Shown here in pieces: positions 1 to 11,044 of a stretch of DNA of 64,000 bases (its first letter is position 1; each line of letters begins with the position of its first letter). The stretch is from Homalodisca vitripennis (taxonomy: Eukaryota > Arthropoda > Insecta > Hemiptera > Cicadellidae). The stretch is from the NCBI RefSeq assembly GCF_021130785.1, contig NC_060213.1, forward strand, positions 135,856,001 to 135,920,000, read 5' to 3'. Position numbers and translations under genes: made by a program. The notes beneath the pieces were generated by a model. That model was not told the origin of the DNA. It saw nothing but the letters and a program-made list of their open reading frames with translations, and did not search any database.

Positions 1-1140
1 ACGGCCACAAATGATTCCTGGAGAGAATGTGGGAAAGATTACCTTTGTAGAAGAGGGCATGACAAGAAAATGTATGTTTTCCGGACGTGACAGTTTCATA
101 AATATATTCCACCCGGAGGTTATAGTGCCTTTTAAAAATTTCGGTACATTACGCAGATGTACCACAAATAAGGTCAACCTATTCTTGTTTGTGGAGGAAT
201 TGTAACAAAAATAATTTCCTCTCCTCACACTTGGAGAAACAAGGACAACACAATATTGTGGCGGCGGCGAGAAGGCGCGAGAGAGCCCAACATTAACTTT
301 GCACCGTCCCTGTCAGACATTCATCATTGCCGGGTTTAATTCGCCCGCTTTTATAATTTACCAACCGCTTATCCACCGTTCATTCTTCACACGCTATGGT
401 TCCGTATAATTTAATAATGCAACATTTTCACCGGCACAACCGTAATTGACCTTCTTCACCTGTTTTTACCGGGTGCAGATTTCATCTAAGGTCGACATTG
501 CGAGATGCCTTTAGCATACCATTTAACTGTCAGATACTAGTTTGATAAGTATATTTCGGTACTAGTGAGGTTTACATGGCCGCCGCACCTTGCTTTTTAC
601 TTGACGTATAGACAAACTGAAATAGATTATAAGGTAACTATTTAATAGTGTTTCTTATAATTACAGAAAACCCCAATCATTCACAGTATACAATTAAATT
701 CCTCCCTATTATAAAGTGAGATTTTAAACCTTTTTATATTCTAACGATTGACACAAGGAATTACTTTATTCAACTCAATTTAACAAAAAAAAAAAACGAA
801 GTATCTCATACAATAGGCTACCATTAAACGTATATGCATGTAAATGCTTATATCGTTTAACCGTAAAAAATAATATATTACTATATATTATTAATGATTA
901 GCATAAATTAATGAAGAAATTATAATTTGTTTTATTGAGAAGACATCATTTTCATTTTTAAATAACCACTGTTTAGAGGAACATAAAATTGATGCATCAC
1001 GTACAACGCTTCTTAGACCGTCTCTCATACACTCTTGTATGAGGTACGCGTTGTTCGATGAGTGTTTTTAAACAGTAAGAGTTTTTGTAATAATTCTAAT
1101 CATTATGAACTCTTTTTTTCTACTTTGTTATTATTGAAGG
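1..1140. other. No recognisable gene; unassigned AT-rich DNA
   Basis: No family is recognised here. A 64-codon open frame (11-205, plus) has no motif I know and may be chance or the end of an exon cut by the window edge. The stretch 240-480 is GC-richer than its surroundings and free of visible repeats, so it could be a conserved non-coding or exonic block. A short hairpin (CTCATAC / GTATGAG) lies near 1026-1045. Confidence 0.4.
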
Positions 1141-1215
1141 TTTGATGGAAGAATAACAGGATTTCGGACATTTGCTATAGATGTGTTACAAATCTATCTG
1201 AAATCTATCCTCTTC
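1141..1215 (-). repeat. Diverged PLE-type tail fragment, minus orientation
   Basis: The order of short blocks (aacagga, cggacatttgc, then a helix-II-like segment and cctcttcttca) matches the recurrent tail seen better preserved at 20931-21020, 52745-52835 and 62511-62610. It is heavily diverged. It faces the plus-strand tail fragment at 1738-1850, so the pair may be an old fold-back unit. Confidence 0.5.
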
Positions 1216-1737
1216 TTCAATGTTGGAAAAATAAGTAATGAAAAAGAATAAGGGCCGAAACATAGGGGCGCCGCCGGCTGCCTTTAACCGTTCCCCTCCC
1301 GAGCATCGCCTACCTGTCTCATTGTTTCAGATGACACGCCGCTAGCCGCAGGAAATGCCGATATTGATTTTTTTTAAAGTATCCCAATATCACCGGTGCT
1401 GGTGTAACGTGTGGTAGTCCTTTTGACTTGTATCCTCTGCAGTGACGACGCCTGAGTTTATTTTCCCCTGTCTGGACACCAAACAGGTTTGGATTGAAAC
1501 AGAGTTCGTTCCATCCCGTTGCTTTTTCCTTTTTATCTTTTGTTTTTCATGCACTAATTATTTTACAACCTGAAGTCGAGGATATATTTCCTCAAAATGT
1601 TGTGTTACACATTTTGTAAGACATAACGATGTCATTCTGAACTATCACGTATATGCTTGAGTTTTAACGTACAATCATGGCATTCATCGATTAGTTTTTA
1701 ATTTTTGTCTACGCTTAACCATATGCGTTATGGTTTT
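1216..1737. other. DNA between two facing tail fragments; no gene seen
   Basis: A GC-rich block at about 1259-1345 stands out in AT-rich surroundings. No reading frame, RNA or repeat is recognised. It may be host DNA, or the interior of an old fold-back element bounded by the flanking tails. Confidence 0.35.
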
Positions 1738-1850
1738 TTTTAATGTGAAGAAGACTATGTATTCAAATCCTTGAAACATAGTGTTCTATTTCAACACATA
1801 ACGATGGCAAATGTCCAAATACCTATTATTCTTTCAAATTATCGTCAATA
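1738..1850 (+). repeat. Diverged PLE-type tail fragment, plus orientation
   Basis: Blocks gaaaca-tagtgtt, acgatggcaaatgtcc and a terminal 'ttcaaattatcgtcaa' follow the order of the recurrent tail family (compare 21178-21270 and 48842-48945). The helix-II segment is poorly preserved. It is probably an old copy. Confidence 0.5.
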
Positions 1851-2744
1851 ATAAGGTTAAAAATAGTCTCAACTTTTTCTTTTCTTCTCCCTACCAAATT
1901 ACCATCTTCTAAGTCAGGTACGTTTAGGATATCTCTCTCTCAATGTAAATACTTCATAGTCAATTTTTTAATGTCGAAATTTTCATAATGGCCGAGTTTC
2001 AGAAATAAGGTTTAAAGTTCCAGTTACTGCCAAATGCACACCAAGTCATGTACCAATACCTACCATGCTATACTTGACACAATAGGCGATAAATCTTCAG
2101 TACCAGACTGAAACTGGTAACCCACTATTACAATCAAATGTAAATAAGCTAAATGATACAGTCCGACCAGCCTGTCTCACGCCTGAATGATGTAGTGCCC
2201 CTAGACTCATCCGCTTTCACCTCTTACAATATGCGTGTAACAGTATCAATTGAATAATAACTATACGACAAGTCCAGCTTTAAAATCGAAATTTTACTAA
2301 ATACTAGAGTAATGCATTTAGTTGTAATTTTGTACATATTTACAACTTTAATTTTTAAATTTTACTGAGCGCACTAAGTTTATAACTTTTAAATATCAAT
2401 TGAATTTTCATGAATTGAAATAGCCCAATATAATTCCAATATTATGCCCAGAATGAATTGCTAATTGTAATTCAAACTCGGATATTTCAATTGTTGGGCC
2501 ACCATTAACACAAACCATCAAATCACACAGTCGTCGACTTTTACTGTGATTTAATTGGATTGTACTTTACTGTTTCCTTTAAACAGATGTTTAGATAGCA
2601 AACTAATACGCCACTAATATCCATTAAAGTTGTACAAATGGTAATACCATATATGAGTCTGTGAGGTAATCGTAGCATATTCTCGAAAAACATACGACTA
2701 CGAAATAAAATTCCGGTTTATCCAGCATTTTTTGTGATTTATCA
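1851..2744. other. No gene recognised
   Basis: AT-rich sequence without a convincing reading frame, tandem repeat or RNA gene. It ends at the direct repeat that bounds the Penelope-like composite element. Confidence 0.4.
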
Positions 2745-2841
2745 TTACAATTTATCATGTTAGAGATGTAGCCACTAAAAGTGTTTTATAATAATAACAT
2801 AATATTAATAAACTTGTATCACTTTTAATCTTTTATTTTAC

Positions 2842-2884
2842 GTACGATGTACATTTTCGGAATCATTGATTCCATCTTCAGGTA
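2842..2884 (-). ncRNA. Candidate hammerhead ribozyme in the left PLE tail
   Basis: Read on the minus strand, the segment has CTGAAGA, a perfect helix II (GGAATC-aat-GATTCC, after one extra U), then GAAA, a short GTAC loop, ATC and GTAC. The upstream GTAC can pair with the downstream GTAC as helix I. Hammerhead ribozymes with a very short helix III are established features of Penelope-like elements. This copy has one extra A after GAAA, which would disturb helix III, so it may be inactive. Confidence 0.5.
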
Positions 2885-2988
2885 CAAATAAGGTTAAGTT
2901 AAAATAAAATAATTAAAATCCAATTTGTCATGTGTTTTTTACTACCTTGGTGGCTAAATTTGTTGTATTTAATTTTATGTGAGATCAT

Positions 2989-3744
2989 TCATTGTATATT
3001 GTTTAAAAGTCTATCGAATAATAAATTTTTTGTTAGAAAATCTTTGTCATTTTAATAATATATTATGATTAATTTTGGCACTTTTGTAAATTTCAAAATG
3101 TTCTAAAGTGGATAATAAGCGACTTTTTTTGCTTGTGTGTAAAATTTCAAGATTGTTTTCGATGTTAGTGTATGTATGGCCGGTGTTGTTTAAATGGTCT
3201 GCATATTTTGAATTTGATGATGTTTTCAATGCTTTTATGTGTTTCATTAAATCTAATTTTGAATGATCGGCCAGTTTGTCCAATATAGTGGGATTGACAA
3301 TCGTTGCAATTTAATTTGTATACTCCACTATTGTTGAATTTTGAATTTTGATTTTGATTTTGTTTGTTGAATTGCTTTTGTTTTTGATTAAAAGTCCAAA
3401 GGTAGTTCGATGTTTTGAATGCCAATTGAAATCCTTGTTTATAAAACTGATTTGTTGATTTTGTGACAATCTTTACCAAGGTAAGTCCTGATTGAATGTA
3501 TTTGATATTTCTTTCTTCTTTCTTCTTATTTTCTTTCTTTTTGTAATTTCTTCAATAATATATCAATCTTGCTTGGTTTATATCCATTATTTTGGGCTAT
3601 GTATTTAAATAATGTTTAATTCTTTATAAAAAATCTTTCATTTGTCCATTGGAATTTTGTGTAATCTGTCGATCATTGATTTGAATGCAGCCATTTTTTG
3701 GTGATATGGGTGATTCGATGAGGAAGGAATAACTAAATCTTTTT
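2989..3744 (-). pseudogene. PLE polyprotein C-terminal remnant with GIY-YIG endonuclease (left copy)
   Basis: In PLEs the C-terminal GIY-YIG nuclease nicks target DNA for reverse transcription. Here the minus strand encodes the linker after the reverse transcriptase, then the GVY...YIGQTGR signature (around 3340-3280) with the C-x2-C and H residues typical of the PLE nuclease, then the C-terminal tail ending in TGA at 2989-2991. The frame is broken at least twice: just after the nuclease core (near 3240) and near 3050. The reverse transcriptase catalytic region seen in the right copy is absent. The copy is clearly dead, but its sequence is close to the right copy, so the two are related by a recent event. 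Confidence 0.7.
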
Positions 3745-3786
3745 ATTTATATAACTAAATAACTAAATAACAAATAATTTATTATT

Positions 3787-4739
3787 ACAGATACGTTGAT
3801 GATATAATATGTCTATTCAAAAGGAAATGAAAGACAAATAGACATATTCAAAAAACTACTTAAACCAAATCCATCATAATCTAAATTTTACCAGTGAATG
3901 AAATTGAAGAAATTAATGCAATAAACTACCTTGATTTGACTATAACCAAGATCAACAAAAAAACACAATTTCAAAATTTACAGAAAACCGACATACACAG
4001 ATTTAGTTATTCCTTCCTCATCGAATCACCCATATCACCAAAAAATGGCTGCATTCAAATCAATGATCGACAGATTACACAAAATTCAATGACAAATGAA
4101 GATTTTTATAAAGAATTAAACATTATTAAATACATAGCCCAAAAAAAATGGATATAAACCAAGCAAGATTGATATATTATTGAAGAATTACAAAAAGAAA
4201 GAAAATAAGAAGAAAGAAGAAAGAAATATCAAATACATTCAATCAGACTACCTTGGTAAAGATTGTCCACAAAATCAACAAATCATTTTATAAACAAGGA
4301 TATCAATTGGCATTCAAAACAACATCGAACAACCTTGGACTTTTAATCAAAAACAAAAGCAATTCAACAAACCAAAATCAAAATTCAAAATTCAACAATA
4401 GTGGAGTATACAAATTAAATTGCAACGATTGTCAATCCCACTATATTGGACAAACTGGCCGATCATTCAAAATTAGATTTAATGAACACATAAAAGCATT
4501 GAAAACATCATCAAATTCAAAATATGCAGACCATTTAAACAACACCGGCCATACATACACTAACATCGAAAACAATCTTGAAATTTTACACACAAGCAAA
4601 AAAAAGTCGCTTATTATCCACTTTAGAACATTTTGAAATTTACAAAAGTGCCAAAATTAATCATAATATATTATTAAATGACAAAGATTTTCTAACAAAA
4701 AATTTATTATTCGATAGACTTTTAAACAATATACAATGA
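3787..4739 (+). pseudogene. PLE polyprotein remnant: RT catalytic tip, linker and GIY-YIG endonuclease (right copy)
   Basis: The segment opens with a reverse-transcriptase motif, RYVDDIICLF, at about 3790-3820; YVDD-type motifs hold two catalytic aspartates. A frameshift and a stop follow. The thumb/linker continues at 3894-4157 (INYLDLTI). The nuclease frame 4253-4636 carries GVY (residues 51-53), YIGQTGR (64-70), Arg75 and a C57-x2-C60 pair with His63 and His79, resembling the zinc-binding arrangement of PLE nucleases. A further frameshift near 4605 leads to the C-terminal tail and a TGA at 4737-4739. A full PLE protein is several times longer. This is a 5'-truncated, inactive copy facing the minus-strand copy, with a short AT-rich junction at 3745-3786. 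Confidence 0.75.
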
Positions 4740-4841
4740 ATGATCTCACATAAAATTTAAATACAACAAATTTAGCCACCAAGGTAGTAAAAAACACATG
4801 ACAAATTGATTTTAATTATTTATTTTAACTTAACCTTATTT

Positions 4842-4886
4842 GTACCTGAAGATGGAATCAATGATTTCCGAAATGTACATCGTACG
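4842..4886 (+). ncRNA. Candidate hammerhead ribozyme in the right PLE tail
   Basis: In order: GTAC (helix I 5' strand), CTGAAGA core (4846-4852), an unpaired U, helix II (GGAATC-aat-GATTTCC with one bulged U), GAAA (4870-4873), a two-pair helix III (U15.2-A16.2 and A15.1-U16.1) closed by the loop GTAC, the cleavage triplet ATC ending at 4881, and GTACG as helix I 3' strand. This is the minimal short-helix-III type known from Penelope-like elements. Predicted self-cleavage would follow C4881. The assignment rests on core and pairing only. Confidence 0.6.
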
Positions 4887-4943
4887 TAAAATAAAAGATT
4901 AAAAGTGATACAAGTTTATTAATATTATGTTACAATTTATCAT

Positions 4944-5530
4944 TTTGTAGTCATTACAAATTTAGTTAAAATTAGAAATCATTGTGAAATCTCTATATAC
5001 ATACAACAAAGTTAGGTTAGTTACACCATTTATAACTAAAGAATGGCTGTACTGGTTATAATGATATCTGATTTGTTGGATTTGTCTCCACCCTAAATAC
5101 CAGAATAAGTATTAAAATATCGTAACAATTCACGGAAAAGTCAAGTTAATATAAATAGAAATATATTTAGTATAGTTGTATAATTGTATTAATTTAACAA
5201 CTATTTTCAATTTGTTTACATCTATAGTTTTAAAAGCAAAGAGTAAGCTTGATAGTAAAAATACTTCTTAAGTCAACATTTTCTGCAATCATTGTTGAGC
5301 ACAGGATAAGAAAATATCCAGATAAGAAAATTAAAAGTTTTAGGGAAAATATTCTATAATGTACATTTTAGCAAATATTAAGTACACAGTGCTTGGTCAG
5401 TACTGTAATGTAGATAGTAAAACCAAAGTTACTATCCAACATTTACTATAAATTTAAAGACATATAAAACTCACCCTAGTTGTCTTTTGACAAAAGTAGC
5501 CACTTCACAACAACTGTATTTATATATTTA
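4944..5530. other. No gene recognised
   Basis: AT-rich sequence with no convincing reading frame or repeat between the PLE composite and the following MITE. Confidence 0.4.
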
Positions 5531-6108
5531 ACTAGCTGTTTCCCGCGGCTTCTCACGCTTCTGGTTCAAGGTCAAACTCTACATCGCCGTTGGAAATATA
5601 AATTAGCGCCTTCAAATAATTTTTGGAAATTTAATATACGTAACTGTCTTGTAGTTGCAGTTTATAATGTGCAGGCACTTTGAAAACCTTTATATATTGC
5701 AGCGCTGCCTTGTGGTAAGTTACATCAATAGGCATAGCATATAAACCTTCCCCGTGTAAAAATACATAAACATACAGATTTTCATAACGAACGGGCAAAT
5801 AGTTTCTGAGTCTTTAAAAAAAGAACATACACATAAACGTTCATTTATATATATGAACAATTTATGTTTCCCCGAACAATATATATAGATTGTTCGGGGA
5901 AACAAGTCAATATCAACTATGGTACAAAAAATACTATGACCGGAATAAATTACAATGGCCATAAGTACACATGTTTTGACAAGTTCTTTATCGTGGCAAC
6001 AAGGCAAACCTAACATTGGCGTCGGAAATATAATTTACTCGAAGTAGAAATGCTCATACATGTGGAAACCCTACGAACTTGCGTGCGAAGTCGCGGGTAA
6101 CTGCTAGT
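5531..6108. mobile_element. MITE-like element with ACTAGC...CCCGCG terminal inverted repeats and TA duplication
   Basis: The left end reads actagctgtttcccgcgg and the right end, reverse-complemented, reads actagcagttacccgcga, continuing as ttc(t/g)cacgc in both. TA lies directly outside both ends, as expected for a TA target duplication. No transposase is encoded. CCCGCGGCTTCGCACGC-type ends are common in arthropod repeats. A short direct repeat, (c/g)cg(t/c)(t)ggaaatata, lies inside each end (about 5587 and 6023). The family name is not known to me. Confidence 0.65.
5865..5904. repeat. Perfect 16-bp palindrome with 8-base loop
   Basis: The arm tgtttccccgaacaat at 5865-5880 is exactly complementary to 5889-5904, with the loop atatatag. 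It lies near the middle of the MITE. The arms are too short and the loop too AT-rich to call a microRNA precursor. It may be a nested palindrome or a structural part of the element. Confidence 0.85.
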
Positions 6109-7100
6109 TAGATATAAACGTGTGATGGAAATACCAAAATACAAAAAAATTAATCACATAAAGTTAGAAAGCTGTAGTGCAATAGCTAGTGGTCAATAGA
6201 GTTATTGAAATTTCAGGTTTTTAAAATCGACTTATGTGATCAAATGTCAGACTTAAGTTGGTATCAATGGTATTGGAGAAGAAATTAAGTAACATTATTA
6301 TTAGTGTTAAATATCAAATGTCCATAATTAAGAACTAACAACATTGAAAAACACATCTCAGCCATATTGGTTGGGTTTTATAACCGTTAATTCGCGACTG
6401 GTCTAAAAATAGTTAAGACCAACCTTTAAATTAAGCAACGCTTAGTCTTCTGCGATGAGGTCTTGCTGGTATTTTAAAATGTCAAGATCTTCCTCTCCGC
6501 TGCCTAATGATTTTTTGCTTGTACATACGCCTGGAGAAAGTATTGAAACCTTTATGAACATTTTGCATACCTCTATCAAATTTGCGAATGCATTTCAATT
6601 ACGAATACTTATCTCATCTATTTTCATTGTCTAAATTTTACTGCTTCTTTTGACCTTTTACACGATTTCCAATGCAAATAATTTTTAATCCATTTTGAAT
6701 TTTAATTAAACCTTTACAATATAACATCCTTAGCACGGGTTTGTGGTTAAGTTTGCTCATTTGATATCAATTAGTCTTAATTTATTTCGTTGACTTTTCG
6801 TAATTACAATCTTAATATAACCTAATTTAATTCAGTAAACAACAAGGCTATTCATTATTGCCGGGTCTGAATAAATCAATATGCAGAAGACTAGTTGATT
6901 ATTTTATTAAAACAAGACCTTCGACCACGAGAGTAAGATTTCTGTTGTGGACCGTAAGAGATCCCGTTTCGATCCCGTATCTTCTGCAGGCGTGCTATGT
7001 CTTCTGTTTACGCCCACCACAGCTGTATTCCAAGAATGACGAGGAAAGGAAACATAGTGAATGGTGGTGTTGAGTTCTTTGGGTCCTCAAGCAAATCCTT
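6109..7100. other. No gene recognised
   Basis: AT-rich sequence. A 71-codon frame at 6858-7073 shows no family signature. The last third is slightly less AT-rich and may belong to the LINE remnant that follows. Confidence 0.35.
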
Positions 7101-7834
7101 TCGGAGATCTCTGCATGACTTTATTTAATGTGCATTGTAGATCTATACAAATTGAGCCGTTATTAAATATTTTGATTTATATCCTGTGATACGAGCTTTG
7201 GTTGTTGCATAATGTTGTTTCTTATTATTTATAATTAAATTATTTTGTTATTTATTTGGATGGTGGTAAATGTATTATTTATTAGATGTTATTTATTAAT
7301 GATTATTTATTAGGTGGTATTTTCAGTTATTTATTGATAGGTGCTAAATTAAACTTCAGCTGTTATTTAATATTTTTCATATTATTATAATTAATCGATT
7401 TTTATACTTATTTTGATGTTGGTGTTAATGTTTATATGTATATTATGTTAATGTCTGGCGTGCCATTTGTTAACATTTGTTGTTTATTTGGATGGTGGTA
7501 AATGTATTATTTATGAGATGTTGTTTGTTAAAGATTATTTATTAGGTGGTATTTTTAGTTATTTATTAATAGGTGGTAAATTAAACCTCAGCTGTTATTT
7601 AATATTTTTCATATTATTTATAATTAATCGATTTTGATATTTATTTTGATGTAGGCGTTAATTTGTATGTATATTATGTTAAACTTTGGATATTTGATAA
7701 CATTGTTTTCTATTATCTACAATTAAGTGTTGGCGATATGTATTTGGATTTGTTAATTTCTGGCATGCCATCTGTTACTTGATATGTACGAAATGGTTTA
7801 CCGTTGACTCAATAAATGAAAATGAAAATGAAAT
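7101..7834 (+). mobile_element. 3' part of a non-LTR retrotransposon with (GAAAAT)n tail
   Basis: The stretch ends with aataaatgaaaatgaaaatgaaa (7811-7834), a short repeated tail typical of LINE 3' ends in insects. At its start a short frame (LFNVHCRSIQ near 7118) is weakly reminiscent of the beginning of a LINE endonuclease, which would imply a large internal deletion; this part is inference only. Most of the body is AT-rich, untranslated-looking sequence that includes a tandem duplication (7251-7690). Confidence 0.45.
7251..7690 (+). repeat. Two-copy direct repeat, 232-bp period, inside the LINE tail
   Basis: The unit beginning tttatttggatggtggtaaa starts at 7251 and again at 7483. Both copies continue through the same blocks (gattatttattaggtggt, cagctgttatttaatatt, taattaatcgattt), with scattered substitutions and small indels, so the duplication is not recent. 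Confidence 0.8.
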
Positions 7835-8850
7835 TTCCGAGCTCTATACCCAACGCAGGCCTAAACATTTCTGAAATTTTATTGTTCCTTTACCTTACTG
7901 AAACCTTTATTAACTACCAAAATCAATTGAATTTTTAGTGTTTATGTTAATGTAAATAAAAATTTATAAATTATCAATACTTAATAATTTTCTCAGTCAA
8001 ACACTTATAAGAACGAAATGTAAATGTATGGCTTTATTGTATACTTGGTAAACTAATTTATCTTTAAACATGAAGTTCGGAACCGAACACTTACCCAGTA
8101 TATCTTGCTACTGTGAGAATTACAGTTCTCCGACAATGCGATGTATCATCTAAATTCCCGTAGTTTATATTAATATTGTCAACACTATTTACACTTGAAA
8201 TACTCATTCCTGCTGTCAACATATGTCACACCGAAACTGCCAATAAATACATCTGCTTATACAGGTGAGTTGGGAGAGGGCGCTGCTTTAATGTGGTTGG
8301 CCATAGCTCTCAACCAATAACGGCCAATATAACCAAACAGTGTTCAATATTGCTACCTTATCTTCTTATTATATCTACGGTTTGACCGAATTATTGAGTA
8401 TCAGAATTAAAAGACTAAAGGGACGAGCTCTGTCTATTACAAACCCATTTTTCAGCTGGAGAGCAAACCCATTTCTTAGAGAGTGCTTAAAAGTAACATT
8501 ACTGGCTAAAAGAGTTACCACTTGGTTTAATGGTTTCGGAGTGCAGTGCTCTCTTAGGAAGCATATATGAGGTAGCATAATGTCTGCTCAAAAATACATG
8601 GCATTTGTTTGGAATTCATTAATTAAAGGATTTCTCGACTTCAAATGTCGACAATGCGGAGTTTTAATAACTAAACGATATCCGTTTACTAGAGCTCATC
8701 TCTAAGGTAACATAGTTGTGGTACTTATGGAAGAATTTCATTACATTTTAATTGTTGTCTGGATACTCGAGAAGTGAAATATCTCCTAGCTGAGTGCCTA
8801 TAATGTGAAACAAATGTCTACGTGAAATTTGATAGTATTTAACTGTATTT
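7835..8850. other. No gene recognised
   Basis: No repeat or gene family is seen. A frame at 8340-8570 is open on both strands for about 70 codons and has no recognisable motif. A good splice-donor-like string (caggtgagt near 8264) occurs without any supporting exon. Confidence 0.35.
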
Positions 8851-10408
8851 TGTGAGATATCCCGAGCTGGACATACTGAAAAACGGTGGCTTTTTCATTA
8901 ATTGGGCTCTAATGCAACATACTGCTATTATTGAAGCTTATTTGTTTAAATAAATTAGTTTTGTGAGATATACCGAGCTGGACATTAATGAAAAACGGTG
9001 GCTTTTTCATTAATTGGGCTCTAATGCAACATACTGCTATTATTGAAGCTTATTTGTTTAAATAAATTAGTATTGTAAGATATCCCGAGCTGGACACACT
9101 GAAAAAACGGTGGCTTTTTCATTAATTGGGCTCTAATGCAACATACTGCTATTATTGAAACTTATTTGTTTAAATAAATTAGTTTTGTGAGATATCCCGA
9201 ACTGGACATAATGAAAAAACGGTGGCTTTTTCATTAATTGGGCTCTAATGCAACATACTGCTATTATTGAAGCTTATTTGTTTAAATAAAGTAGTATTGT
9301 GAGATATCCCGGGCTGGAAATACTGAAAAATGGTGGCTTTTTCATTAATTGGGCTCTAATGCAACATACTGCTATTATTGAAGCTTATTTGTTTAAATAA
9401 AGTAGTATTGTGAGATCCCGGGCTGGAAATACTGAAAAATGGTGGCTTTTTCATTAATTGGGCTCTAATGCAACATACTGCTATTATTGAAGTTTATTTG
9501 TTTAAATAAATTAGTTTTGTGAGATATACCGAGCTGGACATACTGAAAAACGGTGGCTTTTTCATTAATTGGGCTCTAATGCAACATACTGCTATTATTG
9601 AAGCTTATTTGTTTAAATAAATTAGTTTTGTGAGATATACCGAGCTGGACATAATGAAAAAAATGGTGGCTTTTTCATTAATTGGGCTCTAATGCAACAT
9701 ACTGCTATTATTGAAGTTTATTTGTTTAAATAAATTAGTATTGTAAGATATCCCGAGCTGGACACACAGAAAAAACGGTGGCTTTTTCATTAATTGGGCT
9801 CTAATGCAACATACTGCTATTATTGAAACTTATTTGTTTAAATAAATTAGTTTTGTGAGATATCCCGAACTGGACATAATGAAAAACGGTGGCTTTTTCA
9901 TTAATTGGGCTCTAATGCAACATACTGCTATTATTGAAGCTTATTTGTTTAAATAAAGTAGTATTGTGAGATATCCCGGGCTTGGAAATACTGAAAAATG
10001 GTGGCTTTTTTCATTAATTGGGCTCTAATGCAACATACTGCTATTATTGAAGTTTATTTGTTTAAATAAATTAGTATTGTGAGATATCCCGAGCTGGACA
10101 TACTGAAAAACGGTGGCTTTTTCATTAATTGGGCTCTAATGCAACATACTGCTATTATTGAAGCTTATTTGTTTAAATAAATTAGTATTGTGAGATATCC
10201 CGAGCTGGACACACTGAAAAACGGTGGCTTTTTCATTAATTGGGCTCTAATGCAACATACTGCTATTATTGAAGCTTATTTGTTTAAATAAATTAGTTTT
10301 GTGAGATATCCCGAACTGGACATAATGAAAAACGGTGGCTTTTTCATTAATTGGGCTCTAATGCAACATACTGCTATTATTGAAGCTTATTTGTTTTAAT
10401 AAATTAGT
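8851..10408 (+). repeat. Tandem satellite, about 111-bp unit, 14 copies
   Basis: Unit starts (tgtgagatatcccgagctgg) fall at 8851, 8962, 9074, 9186, 9298, 9409, 9518, 9629, 9742, 9854, 9965, 10078, 10189 and 10300, so spacing is 109-113 bases. Each unit carries an inverted pair, TGAAAAA ... TTTTTCA, around cggtggc. In the second unit this widens to a perfect 12-bp stem (8984-8995 with 9003-9014). Variant positions show a higher-order pattern: units 3, 4 and 5 match units 9, 10 and 11 at diagnostic bases. There is no coding potential. Confidence 0.95.
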
Positions 10409-10696
10409 ATTTATGATTGTTGTGGTATAGCTATGTCAATAATATATCAAAGCAAAAATGAAATTGTGAACATTTTTTTATTCTAAACAAATTAATTAAG
10501 TTGTAGCCTACATTAATGTAGATTGCAATATGTAGATGACTGCCCTAAACTGCTAAATTTTTGTAACTAAGCAATTTTCTCCCGTTTTGTACATATGTGT
10601 ATATATTTTTTGTTTGGTGTATTATTTTGTATTGTAACTTTGTGAAAACGGAAAATTCTGAAATATTAATGTACATTTGTACCGAGAAATCTAATT
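10409..10696. other. No feature seen between satellite and microsatellite
   Basis: A short AT-rich spacer with no gene or repeat recognised. Confidence 0.4.

Positions 10697-10968
<272 letters not shown>

Positions 10969-11043
<75 letters not shown>
10969..11043 (+). repeat. (TA)n microsatellite
   Basis: An uninterrupted TA run of about 75 bases directly follows the CA tract. It is self-complementary and can extrude as a cruciform. Copy number is likely to be unstable in assembly. Confidence 0.97.

Positions 11044-11044
<1 letters not shown>

Larger units (their letters stand above)
2745..4943. mobile_element. Head-to-head pair of 5'-truncated Penelope-like elements with 14-bp flanking repeats
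   Basis: Two copies of one PLE lie in inverted orientation. The minus copy (about 2797-3744) and the plus copy (about 3787-4933) share arms of roughly 940 bp that read as near-perfect reverse complements. A 14-base direct repeat (ttacaatttatcat) lies at 2745-2758 and again at 4930-4943, immediately beyond the right arm, and fits a target-site duplication of the whole composite. About 38 bases lie between the left repeat and the start of the left arm. Inverted and tandem partial copies are a known habit of Penelope-like elements. Both copies lack most of the reverse transcriptase and are broken by frameshifts, so the unit cannot be autonomous. Confidence 0.75.

Noticed and set aside
8340..8578. 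Frame open for about 70 codons on both strands
   Set aside because: No family motif, no repeat partner and no splice context that makes sense.
8851..10408. Self-cleaving satellite RNA, as known for some hammerhead satellites
   Set aside because: I could not place CTGANGA and GAAA core blocks in either strand of the unit; only a simple hairpin is present.
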